Shown here piece by piece: positions 1 through 8,686 of a DNA stretch of 64,000 bases (positions are counted from its first letter, which is position 1; each line of letters begins with the position of its first letter). Both the position numbers and the translations under genes were made by a program. The notes beneath the pieces were generated by a model that was not told the origin of the DNA, did no database searches, and saw only the letters and a program-made list of their open reading frames with translations. The DNA is from Flavobacterium swingsii (lineage in GTDB: Bacteria; Bacteroidota; Bacteroidia; Flavobacteriales; Flavobacteriaceae): positions 372,001 to 436,000 of the forward strand of contig NZ_FOJT01000003.1 of assembly GCF_900111965.1 (NCBI RefSeq), read 5' to 3'.

Positions 1-1280
1 TTGCAGCGGCCATTTGGTCTTCTTATGCTTTGGCAGGATTTTATGGTGTGGCTTTAGCTGCTTCGGCAATGATGGCAACTACAGCAATGCAATTAGCAAT
101 TGACGCTTTTGGACCAATTTCTGATAACGCTGGTGGAATCGCCGAAATGAGCGAATTACCAAAAGAAGTTCGTACAAGAACAGATATTTTAGATTCAGTT
201 GGTAACACAACTGCTGCAACTGGTAAAGGTTTTGCAATTGCTTCGGCGGCATTAACATCATTGGCATTATTCGCTGCGTATGTTACTTTTACAGGAATTG
301 ACGGAATCAATATTTTCAAAGCACCAGTTTTAGCAATGTTATTCGTTGGTGGAATGATTCCTGTAGTTTTCTCTGCATTGGCAATGAATTCTGTTGGAAA
401 AGCAGCGATGGATATGGTTTATGAAGTACGTCGTCAGTTTAAAGAAATTCCAGGAATTATGGAAGGAACTGGAAAACCAGAATACGCAAAATGTGTCGAT
501 ATTTCTACAAAAGCAGCTTTACGTGAAATGATGTTGCCTGGAATCATGACAATTGGTTTCCCAATTGCAATTGTATTATTAGGATTGGTAGTTTATGGAG
601 ACAATCACCAATTAATTGCTGAAATGTTAGGTGGATATATGGCCGGAGTTACTGTTTCTGGTGTACTTTGGGCTATTTTTCAAAACAATGCTGGTGGCGC
701 TTGGGATAATGCTAAAAAATCTTTCGAAGCTGGAGTTATGATTAACGGTGAAATGACTTATAAAGGTTCTGATGCTCACAAAGCTGCGGTAACTGGAGAT
801 ACTGTTGGAGATCCATTTAAAGATACTTCTGGACCATCGATGAATATATTAATCAAATTGACTTGTTTAATTGGATTGGTAATTGCACCTATTTTAGGAA
901 ATGGGAGTCATTCAGAAACTTCTGCAAAATCTGCTTGTTGTGCTTCAGAAGTTAAAACTGAAATTAAATCTTGTGCTGCTTCAAAATGCGACATGACTAA
1001 AATGGCAACTATGACCAAAGATGAATGCGCTAAAATGTGCGAAGAAAAAGGTTGTACTGCTGAAGAAAAAGCTGAATGTATGTCACATTATGATGAAGCA
1101 GGAAAATTTAAAGGAGAAGTAAAACAAGAAATTTCTAAACAAGTAATGATTGAAAAATCTACCGAAAATGGTAAGACAAAAGCAAATGTTACTACTGTTG
1201 TAAACGGGATTTCAACTTCGCAAGTTTTTGAAGGAACAGAAGCAGAAGTTCAAGCTAAAATTGATGCTTTAAAGAAATAA
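1..1280 (+). CDS. hppA: Membrane-bound ion-pumping pyrophosphatase, 3' part
   Basis: The gene is cut by the left window edge; the reading frame is open from base 3. The product is an integral membrane pyrophosphatase that couples PPi hydrolysis to H+ or Na+ export. The family signature [16 protein letters not shown] is present near the start of the visible part. The motif [10 protein letters not shown] has Ala and Gly at the two positions that, in this family, mark the K+-dependent subclass; whether H+ or Na+ is pumped cannot be read from this fragment. Several hydrophobic membrane segments follow. After the last membrane segment (about base 900) there is an extra tail of roughly 125 residues containing eight cysteines (CC, C-x4-C, C-x3-C-x4-C, C) and then a Lys/Glu-rich end. 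This tail is not part of the usual pyrophosphatase fold. A hairpin terminator follows. Confidence 0.95.
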   Translation, partial: AAAIWSSYALAGFYGVALAASAMMATTAMQLAIDAFGPISDNAGGIAEMSELPKEVRTRTDILDSVGNTTAATGKGFAIASAALTSLALFAAYVTFTGIDGINIFKAPVLAMLFVGGMIPVVFSALAMNSVGKAAMDMVYEVRRQFKEIPGIMEGTGKPEYAKCVDISTKAALREMMLPGIMTIGFPIAIVLLGLVVYGDNHQLIAEMLGGYMAGVTVSGVLWAIFQNNAGGAWDNAKKSFEAGVMINGEMTYKGSDAHKAAVTGDTVGDPFKDTSGPSMNILIKLTCLIGLVIAPILGNGSHSETSAKSACCASEVKTEIKSCAASKCDMTKMATMTKDECAKMCEEKGCTAEEKAECMSHYDEAGKFKGEVKQEISKQVMIEKSTENGKTKANVTTVVNGISTSQVFEGTEAEVQAKIDALKK

Positions 1281-1301
1281 TTCTTTTAGTTTATACAAAA
1301 A

Positions 1302-1335
1302 AAAAATGCCTCACAATTTGTGAGGCATTTTTTAT
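1302..1335. terminator. Bidirectional intrinsic terminator, hppA / dnk
   Basis: A stem AATGCCTCACAA / TTTGTGAGGCATT is flanked by A-runs on the left and T-runs on the right, so it can terminate both hppA (plus) and the convergent kinase gene (minus). Confidence 0.9.
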
Positions 1336-1352
1336 ATCTATAGTATTTTTTT

Positions 1353-1967
1353 TTAAAACAAACCATTCAGCTCAGCATCGATTCTATTTAGAATCATGCC
1401 TAAATCTTCTGGATTGTTTACAAAATCTACATTGTCAACATCAATAATTAATAATTTTCCTTTAGTATAACTGGTTGCCCAAGCTTCGTAACGTTCGTTT
1501 AGACGACTCAAATAATCTATCGAAATAGAGTTTTCGTACTCACGGCCGCGTTTGTGTATTTGTCCAACTAAATTGGGGATAGAACTTCTTAAATAAATAA
1601 GTAAATCTGGTGGGCCAACCAAACCTTCCATCAGTTCGAAAAGTGAGGAGTAATTTTGAAAATCTCGGTTTGTCATTAATCCCATTGCATGAAGATTAGG
1701 TGCAAAAATATGCGCATCTTCATAAATAGTTCTATCCTGAATGATTTTCTTACCACTTTGTCGAATTTGTAATACTTGACGAAAACGACTATTTAGGAAA
1801 TAAATTTGAAGGTTAAACGACCAACGCTCCATCTGATGGTAAAAATCATCTAAATAAGGATTGTCTACCACATCTTCAAAATGTGGTTCCCATTTAAAAT
1901 GTTTTGCCAAAAGTTTGGTTAGTGTTGTTTTCCCGGCGCCTATATTTCCTGCTATTGCTATGTGCAT
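1353..1967 (-). CDS. Deoxynucleoside kinase
   Basis: 204 residues, the normal size for the deoxyadenosine/deoxyguanosine kinase family. It phosphorylates deoxynucleosides to monophosphates in nucleotide salvage. The N-terminal P-loop GNIGAGKTT is at residues 7-15. The ERW segment and the QDRTIYEDAHIFA segment match the DRS-type catalytic/substrate region of the family, and a LID-like arginine-rich stretch (HKRGREYE) lies near residue 145. Its ATG overlaps the stop codon of the upstream gene by one base (TAATG), so the two are probably co-transcribed and translationally coupled. Substrate preference is not determined from sequence. Confidence 0.9.
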   Translation of the reverse strand: MHIAIAGNIGAGKTTLTKLLAKHFKWEPHFEDVVDNPYLDDFYHQMERWSFNLQIYFLNSRFRQVLQIRQSGKKIIQDRTIYEDAHIFAPNLHAMGLMTNRDFQNYSSLFELMEGLVGPPDLLIYLRSSIPNLVGQIHKRGREYENSISIDYLSRLNERYEAWATSYTKGKLLIIDVDNVDFVNNPEDLGMILNRIDAELNGLF

Positions 1968-2758
1968 TATGGTAAATTAATTTGATATTTAGTAATTCCT
2001 TCGTCTGTAAAAATAGATAAATTTTGGTCTACATAGTAAAAACTGATATAGCTTTTTTCTTCTAAAGTGATGGCTATATTTTTGTCACCATTTAAAATGT
2101 GATAATACAGTACACCATCTTTCTTAAAAACAATACTTAGACTTGAAACTAATTGTACCAAATCGAAATCTGGAACATGTCCTAAATTCATTATTTTGCC
2201 AAAAACATTACAAGTATATGCATCGTTATTCTCATCAATCCAAAAGAAATTATTAACATTGGTTTGGTAATATTTGATAGTTCCAGTAATTGGAATCGAG
2301 ATGGTTTTATATTCTTTGTTCAAATAATCATACAATCCTACTTGCTGATTTGCCGAATTAAAAACCCAAAGATTGTTGCGAGAAGAAATTCCAACAGCGC
2401 TGGATATAATGTTTTGTTTGTTTATTAAGAAATCTATTTTTTGAATTTCATTCAGTAAGCTGTCAAGAATTACTACGGTATTAAAACTTTCGTAAAACAC
2501 AACGATTTTCAATGAATTCTGAATATCAACTTTTGAAATTTTTCCTAAATAAATATTTTTATATTGATAACTTTCTCCATTTTTAAGTTTAAATAAAGTC
2601 GAATTTTTTAAAAAGTATTGATAACCCAAAGCATCTTGACCAATATATTGGTCGGCTTTAATAAACTCCGAACCCATTTGTGAAGCCACAGGATCCATAT
2701 ATTGACAATGAGCCAAGGACGAGATAAGAAAAACGATAAGTAGTACGATTTTTTTCAT
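1967..2758 (-). CDS. Exported protein of unknown function, beta-propeller-like
   Basis: About 263 residues. The start chosen is the ATG at 2758, because it opens a clear signal peptide (MKKIVLLIVFLISSLAHCQ); a longer frame back to 2869 would put about 37 polar residues in front of it. After the signal peptide the protein is a series of short beta-rich repeats with Asn/Tyr/Phe and W-F/L-D patterns, which suggests a propeller-like fold, but no named domain is recognised. It is followed without a gap by the deoxynucleoside kinase gene. Function unknown; probably periplasmic or outer-surface. Confidence 0.75.
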   Translation of the reverse strand: MKKIVLLIVFLISSLAHCQYMDPVASQMGSEFIKADQYIGQDALGYQYFLKNSTLFKLKNGESYQYKNIYLGKISKVDIQNSLKIVVFYESFNTVVILDSLLNEIQKIDFLINKQNIISSAVGISSRNNLWVFNSANQQVGLYDYLNKEYKTISIPITGTIKYYQTNVNNFFWIDENNDAYTCNVFGKIMNLGHVPDFDLVQLVSSLSIVFKKDGVLYYHILNGDKNIAITLEEKSYISFYYVDQNLSIFTDEGITKYQINLP

Positions 2759-2883
2759 TGATGCTAAATTACAATTAAACTTTTTATTTTTTAAAAAACT
2801 CTTGTTTTTATTTAACAAATCATTAGTAACAAAACACGATTTCATTCGTGATATTTGTAAAACAAACATTAAACAGCATAAAA

Positions 2884-3792
2884 ATGAACAAAATAATCAT
2901 AACAATCGCCTTAGTAATAGTAAGTTTTACCTCGTTTGCACAAGATTTTCAAGGCATGGCAGTATATGAATCTAAAACCAGCACTGCCGAATTTAAGTCT
3001 AGAATGGAAGGCAACAAAGACATTACGCCTGAAATGCAAAAAATGTTTGAAGAAAGAATGAAAAGCATGTTCGAAAAAACATTTGTACTTAATTTCGATA
3101 AAAATGCTTCTATATATAAAGAGGAAGAAAAACTAGATGCGCCAGGAACACAAGGTGGCGGAAATATGAGAATGATGACTTCGTCGTTTTTGGGCGGCGG
3201 CGGGACACAATACAAAAATATCAAAGAAAAAATTTTTACTATCGATAAAGAAATGATGGGTAAAGAATTTCTAATTCAAGATACTTTACCCAAATTAGAT
3301 TGGAAAATGAGCCAGGAAACTAAAGAGATTGGTGGTTATATGTGTTTCAAAGCTACTGCAAAACAAAAAGCAAGTCAGTCTGATTTTAGAAATTTCAGAA
3401 TGAAAAAACAAGAAGAAAATAAAGGCAAAAAAGAAGCGACCGAAAAACCAAAGTCAACAGGTTTGATGGCGTCCGATGGCGAAATCCCTAAAGAAATAGA
3501 GGTTGTAGCTTGGTACACGCCAGAAATCCCAGTAAGCAATGGCCCAGAAAATTATTTCGGTTTGCCAGGTTTAATTCTCGAAGTAAGCGCAGGAAAAACA
3601 ACCCTATTGTGTTCTAAAATTGTGATGAATGTAAAAGATAAAAAAGAAATAAAAGCGCCAACAAACGGAAAAGTAGTTACACAAAAAGAATATGATGAGA
3701 TTGTAACTAAAAAAATGGAAGAGCTTAAAGAAATGAATCAAAGTCAAGGTCGTAACGGAAATGGCGGTATGCAAATGAGAATGGGAAGATAA
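2884..3792 (+). CDS. GLPGLI family protein
   Basis: About 302 residues. The ATG at 2884 starts a signal peptide ending near SFAQ; an earlier in-frame start at 2848 would add 12 residues before it. The family-defining motif GLPGLILEV is present near residue 228, preceded by the usual W-Y-T-P-E-I-P-V-S-N-G-P segment. The C-terminal end is Gly/Met/Arg-rich (GNGGMQMRMGR). GLPGLI proteins are Bacteroidota envelope proteins of unknown function, frequently encoded beside an outer-membrane beta-barrel protein, as here with the next gene. Confidence 0.9.
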   Translation: MNKIIITIALVIVSFTSFAQDFQGMAVYESKTSTAEFKSRMEGNKDITPEMQKMFEERMKSMFEKTFVLNFDKNASIYKEEEKLDAPGTQGGGNMRMMTSSFLGGGGTQYKNIKEKIFTIDKEMMGKEFLIQDTLPKLDWKMSQETKEIGGYMCFKATAKQKASQSDFRNFRMKKQEENKGKKEATEKPKSTGLMASDGEIPKEIEVVAWYTPEIPVSNGPENYFGLPGLILEVSAGKTTLLCSKIVMNVKDKKEIKAPTNGKVVTQKEYDEIVTKKMEELKEMNQSQGRNGNGGMQMRMGR

Positions 3793-3810
3793 TTCTTACT
3801 ATTTATTTGG

Positions 3811-3889
3811 GCAGCTTTTCCGCCTTCCGCTTCCAATCTTTTGTTCGTCGTTCCTCCTCGCAAAAGGATTTCCGCTCAAGTCGGGCTGC
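3811..3889 (+). repeat. Dispersed hairpin repeat, copy 1
   Basis: This 79-bp element has ends GCAGC and GCTGC that pair. Inside are an outer pairing TTCCG/CGG and an inner pairing AATCTTTTG/CAAAAGGATT. It is one of five related copies in the window (also 6640, 26030, 30846, 54438). It lies downstream of the GLPGLI gene and before the outer-membrane protein gene. Confidence 0.8.
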
Positions 3890-3929
3890 AACAGATGCCT
3901 AAAAACAACATTACATTTTGTTACAACTT

Positions 3930-6641
3930 ATGAAATTCAAAAAAACAGTATTGTTTTTGCTTTTATTTGCAACAACATTTTCTTTTTCTCAAAGCATCAC
4001 TTTTCAAGGAATTGTAAAAGACACCACAAATGCGCCGCTCGAAATGGCAAATGTCATGGCGGTAAATCAAGTTACAAAAGCGGTCGATTCCTATTCGATA
4101 ACCAATGACAAAGGGAAATTTCACCTTTCGTTAAAAGCAAATGCGAATTATAATGTAAAGTTTTCCTATTTAGGGTTAAAATCAAAAAGCCTTGTCGTTG
4201 CTACAAAAGCGGAAGATATTTCGCAAACAATCACTTTAAATTCTGATGAGACGGAATTAGCTGGAGTCGAAATTGTACGAGAAATGCCAGTTTCTATAAA
4301 AGGAGATACTATTATTTACAATGCCGATTCTTTCAAAACAGGAACCGAACGCAAGTTAGAAGATGTACTCAAAAAACTACCAGGAGTTACCGTAAATAAA
4401 GATGGAGAAGTAGAAGTAGAAGGCAAAAAAGTCTCAAAACTAATGGTGGAAGGTAAAGATTTTTTTGACGGAGATACGAAATTAGGAGTCAAAAATATTC
4501 CAGCCGATGCCATAGATAAAGTGCAGGTTTTAAGAAATTATAACGAAGTTGGTGCGTTAAAAGGTCTTGAAAATAACGAAGACAATGTGGCGATGAATAT
4601 CAAGCTAAAATCGGGAAAAAAGAATTTCTGGTTTGGCGATATGACAGCAGGAATAGGAGTTGGTCATACTGAAAGTAGATATGAAGTAAACCCAAAACTA
4701 TTTTATTACAGCCCGAAATACAGTATTAACTTGTTAGGAAATTTTAATAATATTGGCGAATTGCCGTTTACAGTTCAAGACTATTTCAAATTTACAGGCG
4801 GTTTCAAAAACATGATGAAAAAAGGAGGAACAAACTTCAATGTTTCATCAAACGATTTAGGGATTTCGTTGCTTAGAAACAACCGAGCAAAAGAAATTGA
4901 AACCAAATTCGGAGCGACAAACTTCTCCTACAATCCAATAAAAACATTAAGTATTTCAGGATTTGCAATTTTGTCTGCTACCGAAACCGATTTAGAAACA
5001 AAAAACCAAACCAACTTTTTAAATACGGACGGAACCACAAAAAGCGCCGAAAACAGAAACGAAATTACCCGTCAAAAAAGCAATTTGGGTTTGTATAAAC
5101 TAAGCGGAACCTACAAACCAAATGCTAAATTGCAGGTAGATTATGATGTTTTGGCAAAACAATCCAAGCAAGATGAAAACAATAATTCGAACCAAGATGT
5201 TTTTGATTCAAACTCAATTTTTATCGATAATCAAGATATAATTACTAATAAAAAGCAAAATCCATTTTCGTTAAATCAGAATTTCAATGGGTATTATACC
5301 AAGAATGATAAGAATGTTTTTGCGTTAGAAATGCAACATTTGTATCAAAACGAAAATCCATTTTATAACGCAAATCTAGAAAATCAACCATTCAATTTTA
5401 GCGACTATGTTTTGGGCGAAGCAAGAAATAGCATCAATCAAAATCGTTTTATAAAAACAAATAAAATCGATTCGAAATTAGATTATTACTATATGCTTAC
5501 GCCAAAAAGCAACATCAATATAACTTTTGGAAATACGTATTCTTATCAATCATTCAACTCAAATATTTTTCAGATTTTGGATGACGGAACGACAAATAAT
5601 ATAAATTCTGGCGAAAACAAAAATGATGTAAAATACAGTTTCAACGATGTGTTTTTAGGATTGCATTATAAGTTTCTTACAGGGAAATTTACGTTCAATC
5701 CAGGATTTTCGATTCACAAATACAACACAAATGATGCGCAATTGGGAACCAATTTAAAAAATAATTTTTATAGAGTTTTGCCCGATGTATATGCATTGTA
5801 TCAAATAAAAAAATCGCAAACGCTAACCTATAATTACGGTTTAACTACTGATTTTACTGATGTAAATAAGTTCGCTGCGGGAAATGTATTTTCTAGTTAT
5901 AACTCATTATTCAAAGGGAATCGTGATCTAGAAAACGCATTGTCGCACACGCATACCTTGAGATTTTTTAAATACAATATGTTTAATTTCGAAAACATAT
6001 TTGCCAATATTTCTTATTCTAAGAAAGTAAATCCAGTAAAAAATTCATCAACCTTTTTAGGAATAAACCAAGTCAGTACAGCGATTAATTCTAATTTTGC
6101 TGACGAATCTATAAGCGGAGCCGCAAATTACGGACGCTCGTTTTTACGAAACTACAAAGCATCGTTAACCTTGGCTGGAAGTTGGTCTAAATTCAATAAT
6201 ATTCAAAATAATTTGACACAAACCAACGAAAGTTTGACGCAAAATTATACGATCAAAGCATCGACTAATTTTAAAAACATGCCTAATGTCGAATTCGGGT
6301 ATAATTATTTGATAAATGATTACCAAGACACGAAATTTTACACCAAAACACCATCAATAAAATTAGATTATTATTTCTTAGATGCTTTTTCTTTGGTGTC
6401 AGAATATGAATTTTACAACTATACAAACAACACAAAAACGGTCAAAAACGAGTATGATTTCTTAACCGCAAGCCTAATTTATCAGAAAAAAGGAGCCAAA
6501 ATAGAATATAAAATCTCAGGAACAAACTTGCTTAACACGACCTCATTAAACGATGATAGTTTCTCTCAATTTTCTACAAGAACCTCACAATATAAAGTAC
6601 AACCAAGATATTTAATATTCAGTTTGAAGTACGATTTGTAG
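3930..6641 (+). CDS. Outer-membrane beta-barrel (TonB-receptor-like) protein with carboxypeptidase-regulatory-like domain
   Basis: About 903 residues. The ATG at 3930 starts a standard signal peptide (MKFKKTVLFLLLFATTFSFS). Residues roughly 25-110 form a CarboxypepD_reg-like beta-sandwich, residues about 130-230 a TonB-receptor plug (KLEDVLKKLPGVTVNKDGEVEVEGKK is typical, here split across the description), and the remainder is a long beta-barrel with alternating aromatic/polar strands. No TonB box is obvious. It is probably transcribed with the GLPGLI gene. Such pairs are common in Flavobacteriaceae; the ligand is unknown. Confidence 0.88.
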   Translation: MKFKKTVLFLLLFATTFSFSQSITFQGIVKDTTNAPLEMANVMAVNQVTKAVDSYSITNDKGKFHLSLKANANYNVKFSYLGLKSKSLVVATKAEDISQTITLNSDETELAGVEIVREMPVSIKGDTIIYNADSFKTGTERKLEDVLKKLPGVTVNKDGEVEVEGKKVSKLMVEGKDFFDGDTKLGVKNIPADAIDKVQVLRNYNEVGALKGLENNEDNVAMNIKLKSGKKNFWFGDMTAGIGVGHTESRYEVNPKLFYYSPKYSINLLGNFNNIGELPFTVQDYFKFTGGFKNMMKKGGTNFNVSSNDLGISLLRNNRAKEIETKFGATNFSYNPIKTLSISGFAILSATETDLETKNQTNFLNTDGTTKSAENRNEITRQKSNLGLYKLSGTYKPNAKLQVDYDVLAKQSKQDENNNSNQDVFDSNSIFIDNQDIITNKKQNPFSLNQNFNGYYTKNDKNVFALEMQHLYQNENPFYNANLENQPFNFSDYVLGEARNSINQNRFIKTNKIDSKLDYYYMLTPKSNINITFGNTYSYQSFNSNIFQILDDGTTNNINSGENKNDVKYSFNDVFLGLHYKFLTGKFTFNPGFSIHKYNTNDAQLGTNLKNNFYRVLPDVYALYQIKKSQTLTYNYGLTTDFTDVNKFAAGNVFSSYNSLFKGNRDLENALSHTHTLRFFKYNMFNFENIFANISYSKKVNPVKNSSTFLGINQVSTAINSNFADESISGAANYGRSFLRNYKASLTLAGSWSKFNNIQNNLTQTNESLTQNYTIKASTNFKNMPNVEFGYNYLINDYQDTKFYTKTPSIKLDYYFLDAFSLVSEYEFYNYTNNTKTVKNEYDFLTASLIYQKKGAKIEYKISGTNLLNTTSLNDDSFSQFSTRTSQYKVQPRYLIFSLKYDL

Positions 6642-6713
6642 CTATTCCCGCCATGCATTATATCTTTTCCTCGCTAAAGAAGCGAGAAAAAGGATGCCGC
6701 TTCTGTCGGGGCT
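6640..6713 (+). repeat. Dispersed hairpin repeat, copy 2
   Basis: The element begins inside the stop codon of the outer-membrane protein gene. Outer ends are AGC/GCT with CCCG pairing CGGG; the inner hairpin is ATCTTTTCCTCGCT / AGCGAGAAAAAGGAT. The arms differ from the other copies by paired changes. Confidence 0.85.
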
Positions 6714-6720
6714 AAAAAAC

Positions 6721-6752
6721 AAAAAACCTGACTAAACAGTCAGGTTTTTTTT
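6721..6752. terminator. Bidirectional terminator between outer-membrane protein gene and metK
   Basis: Stem AACCTGACT, loop AAAC, stem AGTCAGGTT, with an A-run before and a T-run after. It serves the two convergent genes. Confidence 0.9.
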
Positions 6753-6772
6753 ATATCTAAGGAATTGATTAA

Positions 6773-8023
6773 TTACAATCCAAAAGCGCTTTTCACTGTA
6801 TCTACAAAATCTAATTTTTCCCAAGTAAACAATTCAACTTCTACAGTTTTTGTTAATCCACCAGGAGCAGAAAATGTTTTAGTTACAGTTTTTGGAGTTC
6901 TTCCCATGTGTCCGTAAGCTGCAGTTTCGCTATATATAGGATTTCTTAATTTCAAACGTTGCTCGATAAAGTAAGGACGCATATCAAAAATTGCTTCTAC
7001 TTTTTTGCTAATTTCACCATCGGTCAAATTCACTTTGCTAGTTCCGTAAGTAACCACGTTTATCGATGTTGGTTTAGCCACGCCAATAGCATAAGAAACT
7101 TGAACTAAAATTTCATCACATATTCCTGCAGCAACCAAGTTTTTAGCGATATGACGCGTTGCATAAGCTGCACTTCTATCTACTTTACTTGGGTCTTTTC
7201 CAGAAAATGCACCACCACCGTGAGCTCCTTTTCCACCGTAAGTATCAACAATGATTTTTCTTCCAGTAAGTCCAGTATCTCCGTGTGGCCCACCAATTAC
7301 GAATTTTCCAGTTGGGTTTATGTGATACGTAATTTGGTCATTAAACAAATGAGCATATTGCGGATATTTTGCTTTAATTCTAGGGATTAAAATACCAACT
7401 AAATCAGTTTTAATTTTTGCCAACATAGTAGCTTCCTCATCAAAATCATCATGTTGCGTAGAAATTACAATCGCATCAATCCTTTGTGGTTTGTTATCGT
7501 CAGAATATTCTAAAGTTACTTGCGATTTTGCGTCTGGGCGAAGGTATTTAATTTCGTTGTTTTCTCTTCTCAAGTTAGCCAATTCAATCAACAAAGCGTG
7601 TGATAAATCTAATGCTAACGGCATGTAGTTTTCAGTTTCGTTAGTTGCGTAACCAAACATCATTCCTTGGTCTCCAGCGCCTTGTTCTTCTTTGCTAGCT
7701 CTGTCTACACCTTGGTTTATATCTGCTGATTGCTCATGTATTGCCGAAAGAATTCCACAAGAATTAGCTTCAAACATGTATTCGCTTTTCGTGTATCCAA
7801 TTTTTCTAATCACTTCTCTCGCAATGTTTTGCACGTCAAGATACGTATTTGATTTTACTTCACCGGCAAGAATTACTTGTCCAGTTGTAACTAATGTTTC
7901 GCAAGCCACTTTCGATTCGGCATCAAAAGCCAAAAAATTATCTATTAATGCATCACTAATTTGATCTGCAATTTTGTCTGGATGTCCTTCACTTACTGAC
8001 TCTGACGTAAATAAATATGCCAT
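6773..8023 (-). CDS. metK: S-adenosylmethionine synthetase
   Basis: 416 residues, full length. It makes SAM from methionine and ATP, releasing PPi and Pi. Family signatures are visible: the N-terminal [19 protein letters not shown] (residues 6-24), [10 protein letters not shown] near residue 118, and the glycine-rich loop [25 protein letters not shown] near residue 265. It is transcribed away from the cys operon. A promoter and a SAM-II-type aptamer precede it, so product feedback on its own expression is likely. Confidence 0.98.
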   Translation of the reverse strand: MAYLFTSESVSEGHPDKIADQISDALIDNFLAFDAESKVACETLVTTGQVILAGEVKSNTYLDVQNIAREVIRKIGYTKSEYMFEANSCGILSAIHEQSADINQGVDRASKEEQGAGDQGMMFGYATNETENYMPLALDLSHALLIELANLRRENNEIKYLRPDAKSQVTLEYSDDNKPQRIDAIVISTQHDDFDEEATMLAKIKTDLVGILIPRIKAKYPQYAHLFNDQITYHINPTGKFVIGGPHGDTGLTGRKIIVDTYGGKGAHGGGAFSGKDPSKVDRSAAYATRHIAKNLVAAGICDEILVQVSYAIGVAKPTSINVVTYGTSKVNLTDGEISKKVEAIFDMRPYFIEQRLKLRNPIYSETAAYGHMGRTPKTVTKTFSAPGGLTKTVEVELFTWEKLDFVDTVKSAFGL

Positions 8024-8091
8024 AATATAATTATTTAAAATTAATTTAGTGAAGAAAAAAATGGGATTGCAAGGGAAATGATAAAGGAGAA

Positions 8092-8146
8092 TTTCTGCTT
8101 TAGCATTTTTTTAACGAGGTTGCAATCAGTTCAAATTTTTCCTCTT
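8092..8146 (-). promoter_or_regulatory. SAM-II-type riboswitch upstream of metK
   Basis: Read on the minus strand, the 5' leader of metK contains GAGG (8144-8141), an A/U-rich loop, then GAUUGCAA, CCUC (8119-8116) closing helix P1, then GUUAAA and finally AUGCUAAAGC (around 8099-8106). This order and the motifs UUGCAACC-x-CGUUAAA and UGCUAAA match what I recall of the SAM-II consensus, in which the 3' GCUAAA strand forms the pseudoknot with the P1 loop. It lies just downstream of the metK promoter and about 70 nt before the start codon, so it probably acts on translation. A covariance-model scan would settle the class. Confidence 0.78.
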
Positions 8147-8158
8147 GATTTTCGTTTG

Positions 8159-8188
8159 CAAATGTATGAAACGAATTTGAATTGCAAA
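8159..8188 (-). promoter_or_regulatory. metK promoter
   Basis: On the minus strand TTTG (8188-8185), an 18-nt spacer, and TACATTTG (8166-8159) match the Bacteroidota primary-sigma consensus TTTG / TAnnTTTG. The rest of the divergent region 8189-8330 is very AT-rich; it contains an inverted repeat AATATGT-N6-ACATATT at 8235-8254 that could be an operator. Confidence 0.75.
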
Positions 8189-8333
8189 TTAATCTTACCT
8201 TTTTTTTTGATTAAAATAAATTTAATTAAAGTTTAATATGTGGTATTACATATTGAAAAATACGAATTTTAAGTGTAAAATAATCTGCATAAATTAATTT
8301 TAATAATAAAATTTAGAAAAATAATCTAAAATA

Positions 8334-8364
8334 TTTGTTTGTATAGAAAATAAAACTACATTTG
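8334..8364 (+). promoter_or_regulatory. Promoter of the cysteine operon leader
   Basis: TTTG (8334-8337), a 19-nt spacer and TACATTTG (8357-8364) match the Bacteroidota promoter consensus. The block from about 8315 is almost identical to the promoter block at 19979 in front of the methionine operon. Confidence 0.85.
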
Positions 8365-8387
8365 CAAAATAAAATTAGAAACAAGAA

Positions 8388-8462
8388 ATGAAATTTACTA
8401 TGTGCCATATGTGTTGTATGATGTCGGAAAATTCCGCAGAGCACCGCATTGCATCATTTTAA
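8388..8462 (+). CDS. Met/Cys-rich leader peptide A1 (first attenuator of cys operon)
   Basis: A 24-codon ORF starting 23 nt after the promoter -7 box, with an A-rich start region. Its first part reads MKFTMCHMCCMMSENSAE; residues 5-12 are Met or Cys in seven of eight positions. The codons for residues 17-18 (GCAGAG, 8436-8441) equal the 3' arm of the terminator that follows and can pair with CTCTGC at 8486-8491, which would break that terminator. A local hairpin CGGA-AAAT-TCCG (8425-8436) and a longer pairing ATGATG/CATCAT (8418-8423 with 8452-8457) could compete. Read together, this is the architecture of translation-coupled attenuation sensing charged Met/Cys tRNA. Function is inferred; the sequence elements are directly visible. 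Confidence 0.75.
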   Translation: MKFTMCHMCCMMSENSAEHRIASF

Positions 8463-8481
8463 ATTTTTAAAATATACAATC

Positions 8482-8510
8482 AAACCTCTGCCAATCGCAG
8501 AGGTTTTTTT
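8482..8510 (+). terminator. Attenuator terminator A1
   Basis: A 10-bp stem AAACCTCTGC / GCAGAGGTTT with loop CAATC and a following T-run. It lies 20 nt after leader ORF A1 and has no full gene upstream, so it is a premature terminator. Confidence 0.9.
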
Positions 8511-8537
8511 ATTTAAATCAAAATCAATAATAAAATA

Positions 8538-8600
8538 ATGAAAAACTTAATGTCAAATAAAATGATGGTGTGTTGTCTTACTATGTGCAAAGTACGGTGA
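8538..8600 (+). CDS. Met/Cys-rich leader peptide A2 (second attenuator of cys operon)
   Basis: A 20-codon ORF. Met is found at positions 1, 5, 9, 10 and 16 and Cys at 12, 13 and 17 (core KMMVCCLTMC). The stop codon TGA overlaps GAGG (8599-8602), which can pair with CCTC in the 5' arm of the next terminator (8641-8644), extended by TTTT/AAAA after a small bulge. A ribosome that reaches the stop would cover this site. This is the weakest antiterminator of the four. The ORF is unrelated in sequence to A1 apart from its composition. Confidence 0.7.
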   Translation: MKNLMSNKMMVCCLTMCKVR

Positions 8601-8636
8601 GGTGTTTTTGTTGTTTTAATAATTTAATACAAACAG

Positions 8637-8665
8637 AAAACCTCTTTCATCAAAGAGGTTTTTTT
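8637..8665 (+). terminator. Attenuator terminator A2
   Basis: Stem AAAACCTCTTT, loop CATC, stem AAAGAGGTTTT, then more T. It is located 22 nt before cysH, so transcription of the whole cys operon must pass it. Confidence 0.9.
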
Positions 8666-8686
8666 ATAACTATAATCTAAAATATA

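Noticed and set aside
2758..2869. Longer N-terminus for the exported protein before the kinase gene
   Set aside because: It would put about 37 polar residues before a clear signal peptide; the ATG at 2758 is the better start.
6640..6713. Dispersed hairpin elements taken as ordinary terminators
   Set aside because: The inner hairpin is not followed by a T-run, and at 6721 a separate true terminator stands directly behind copy 2.
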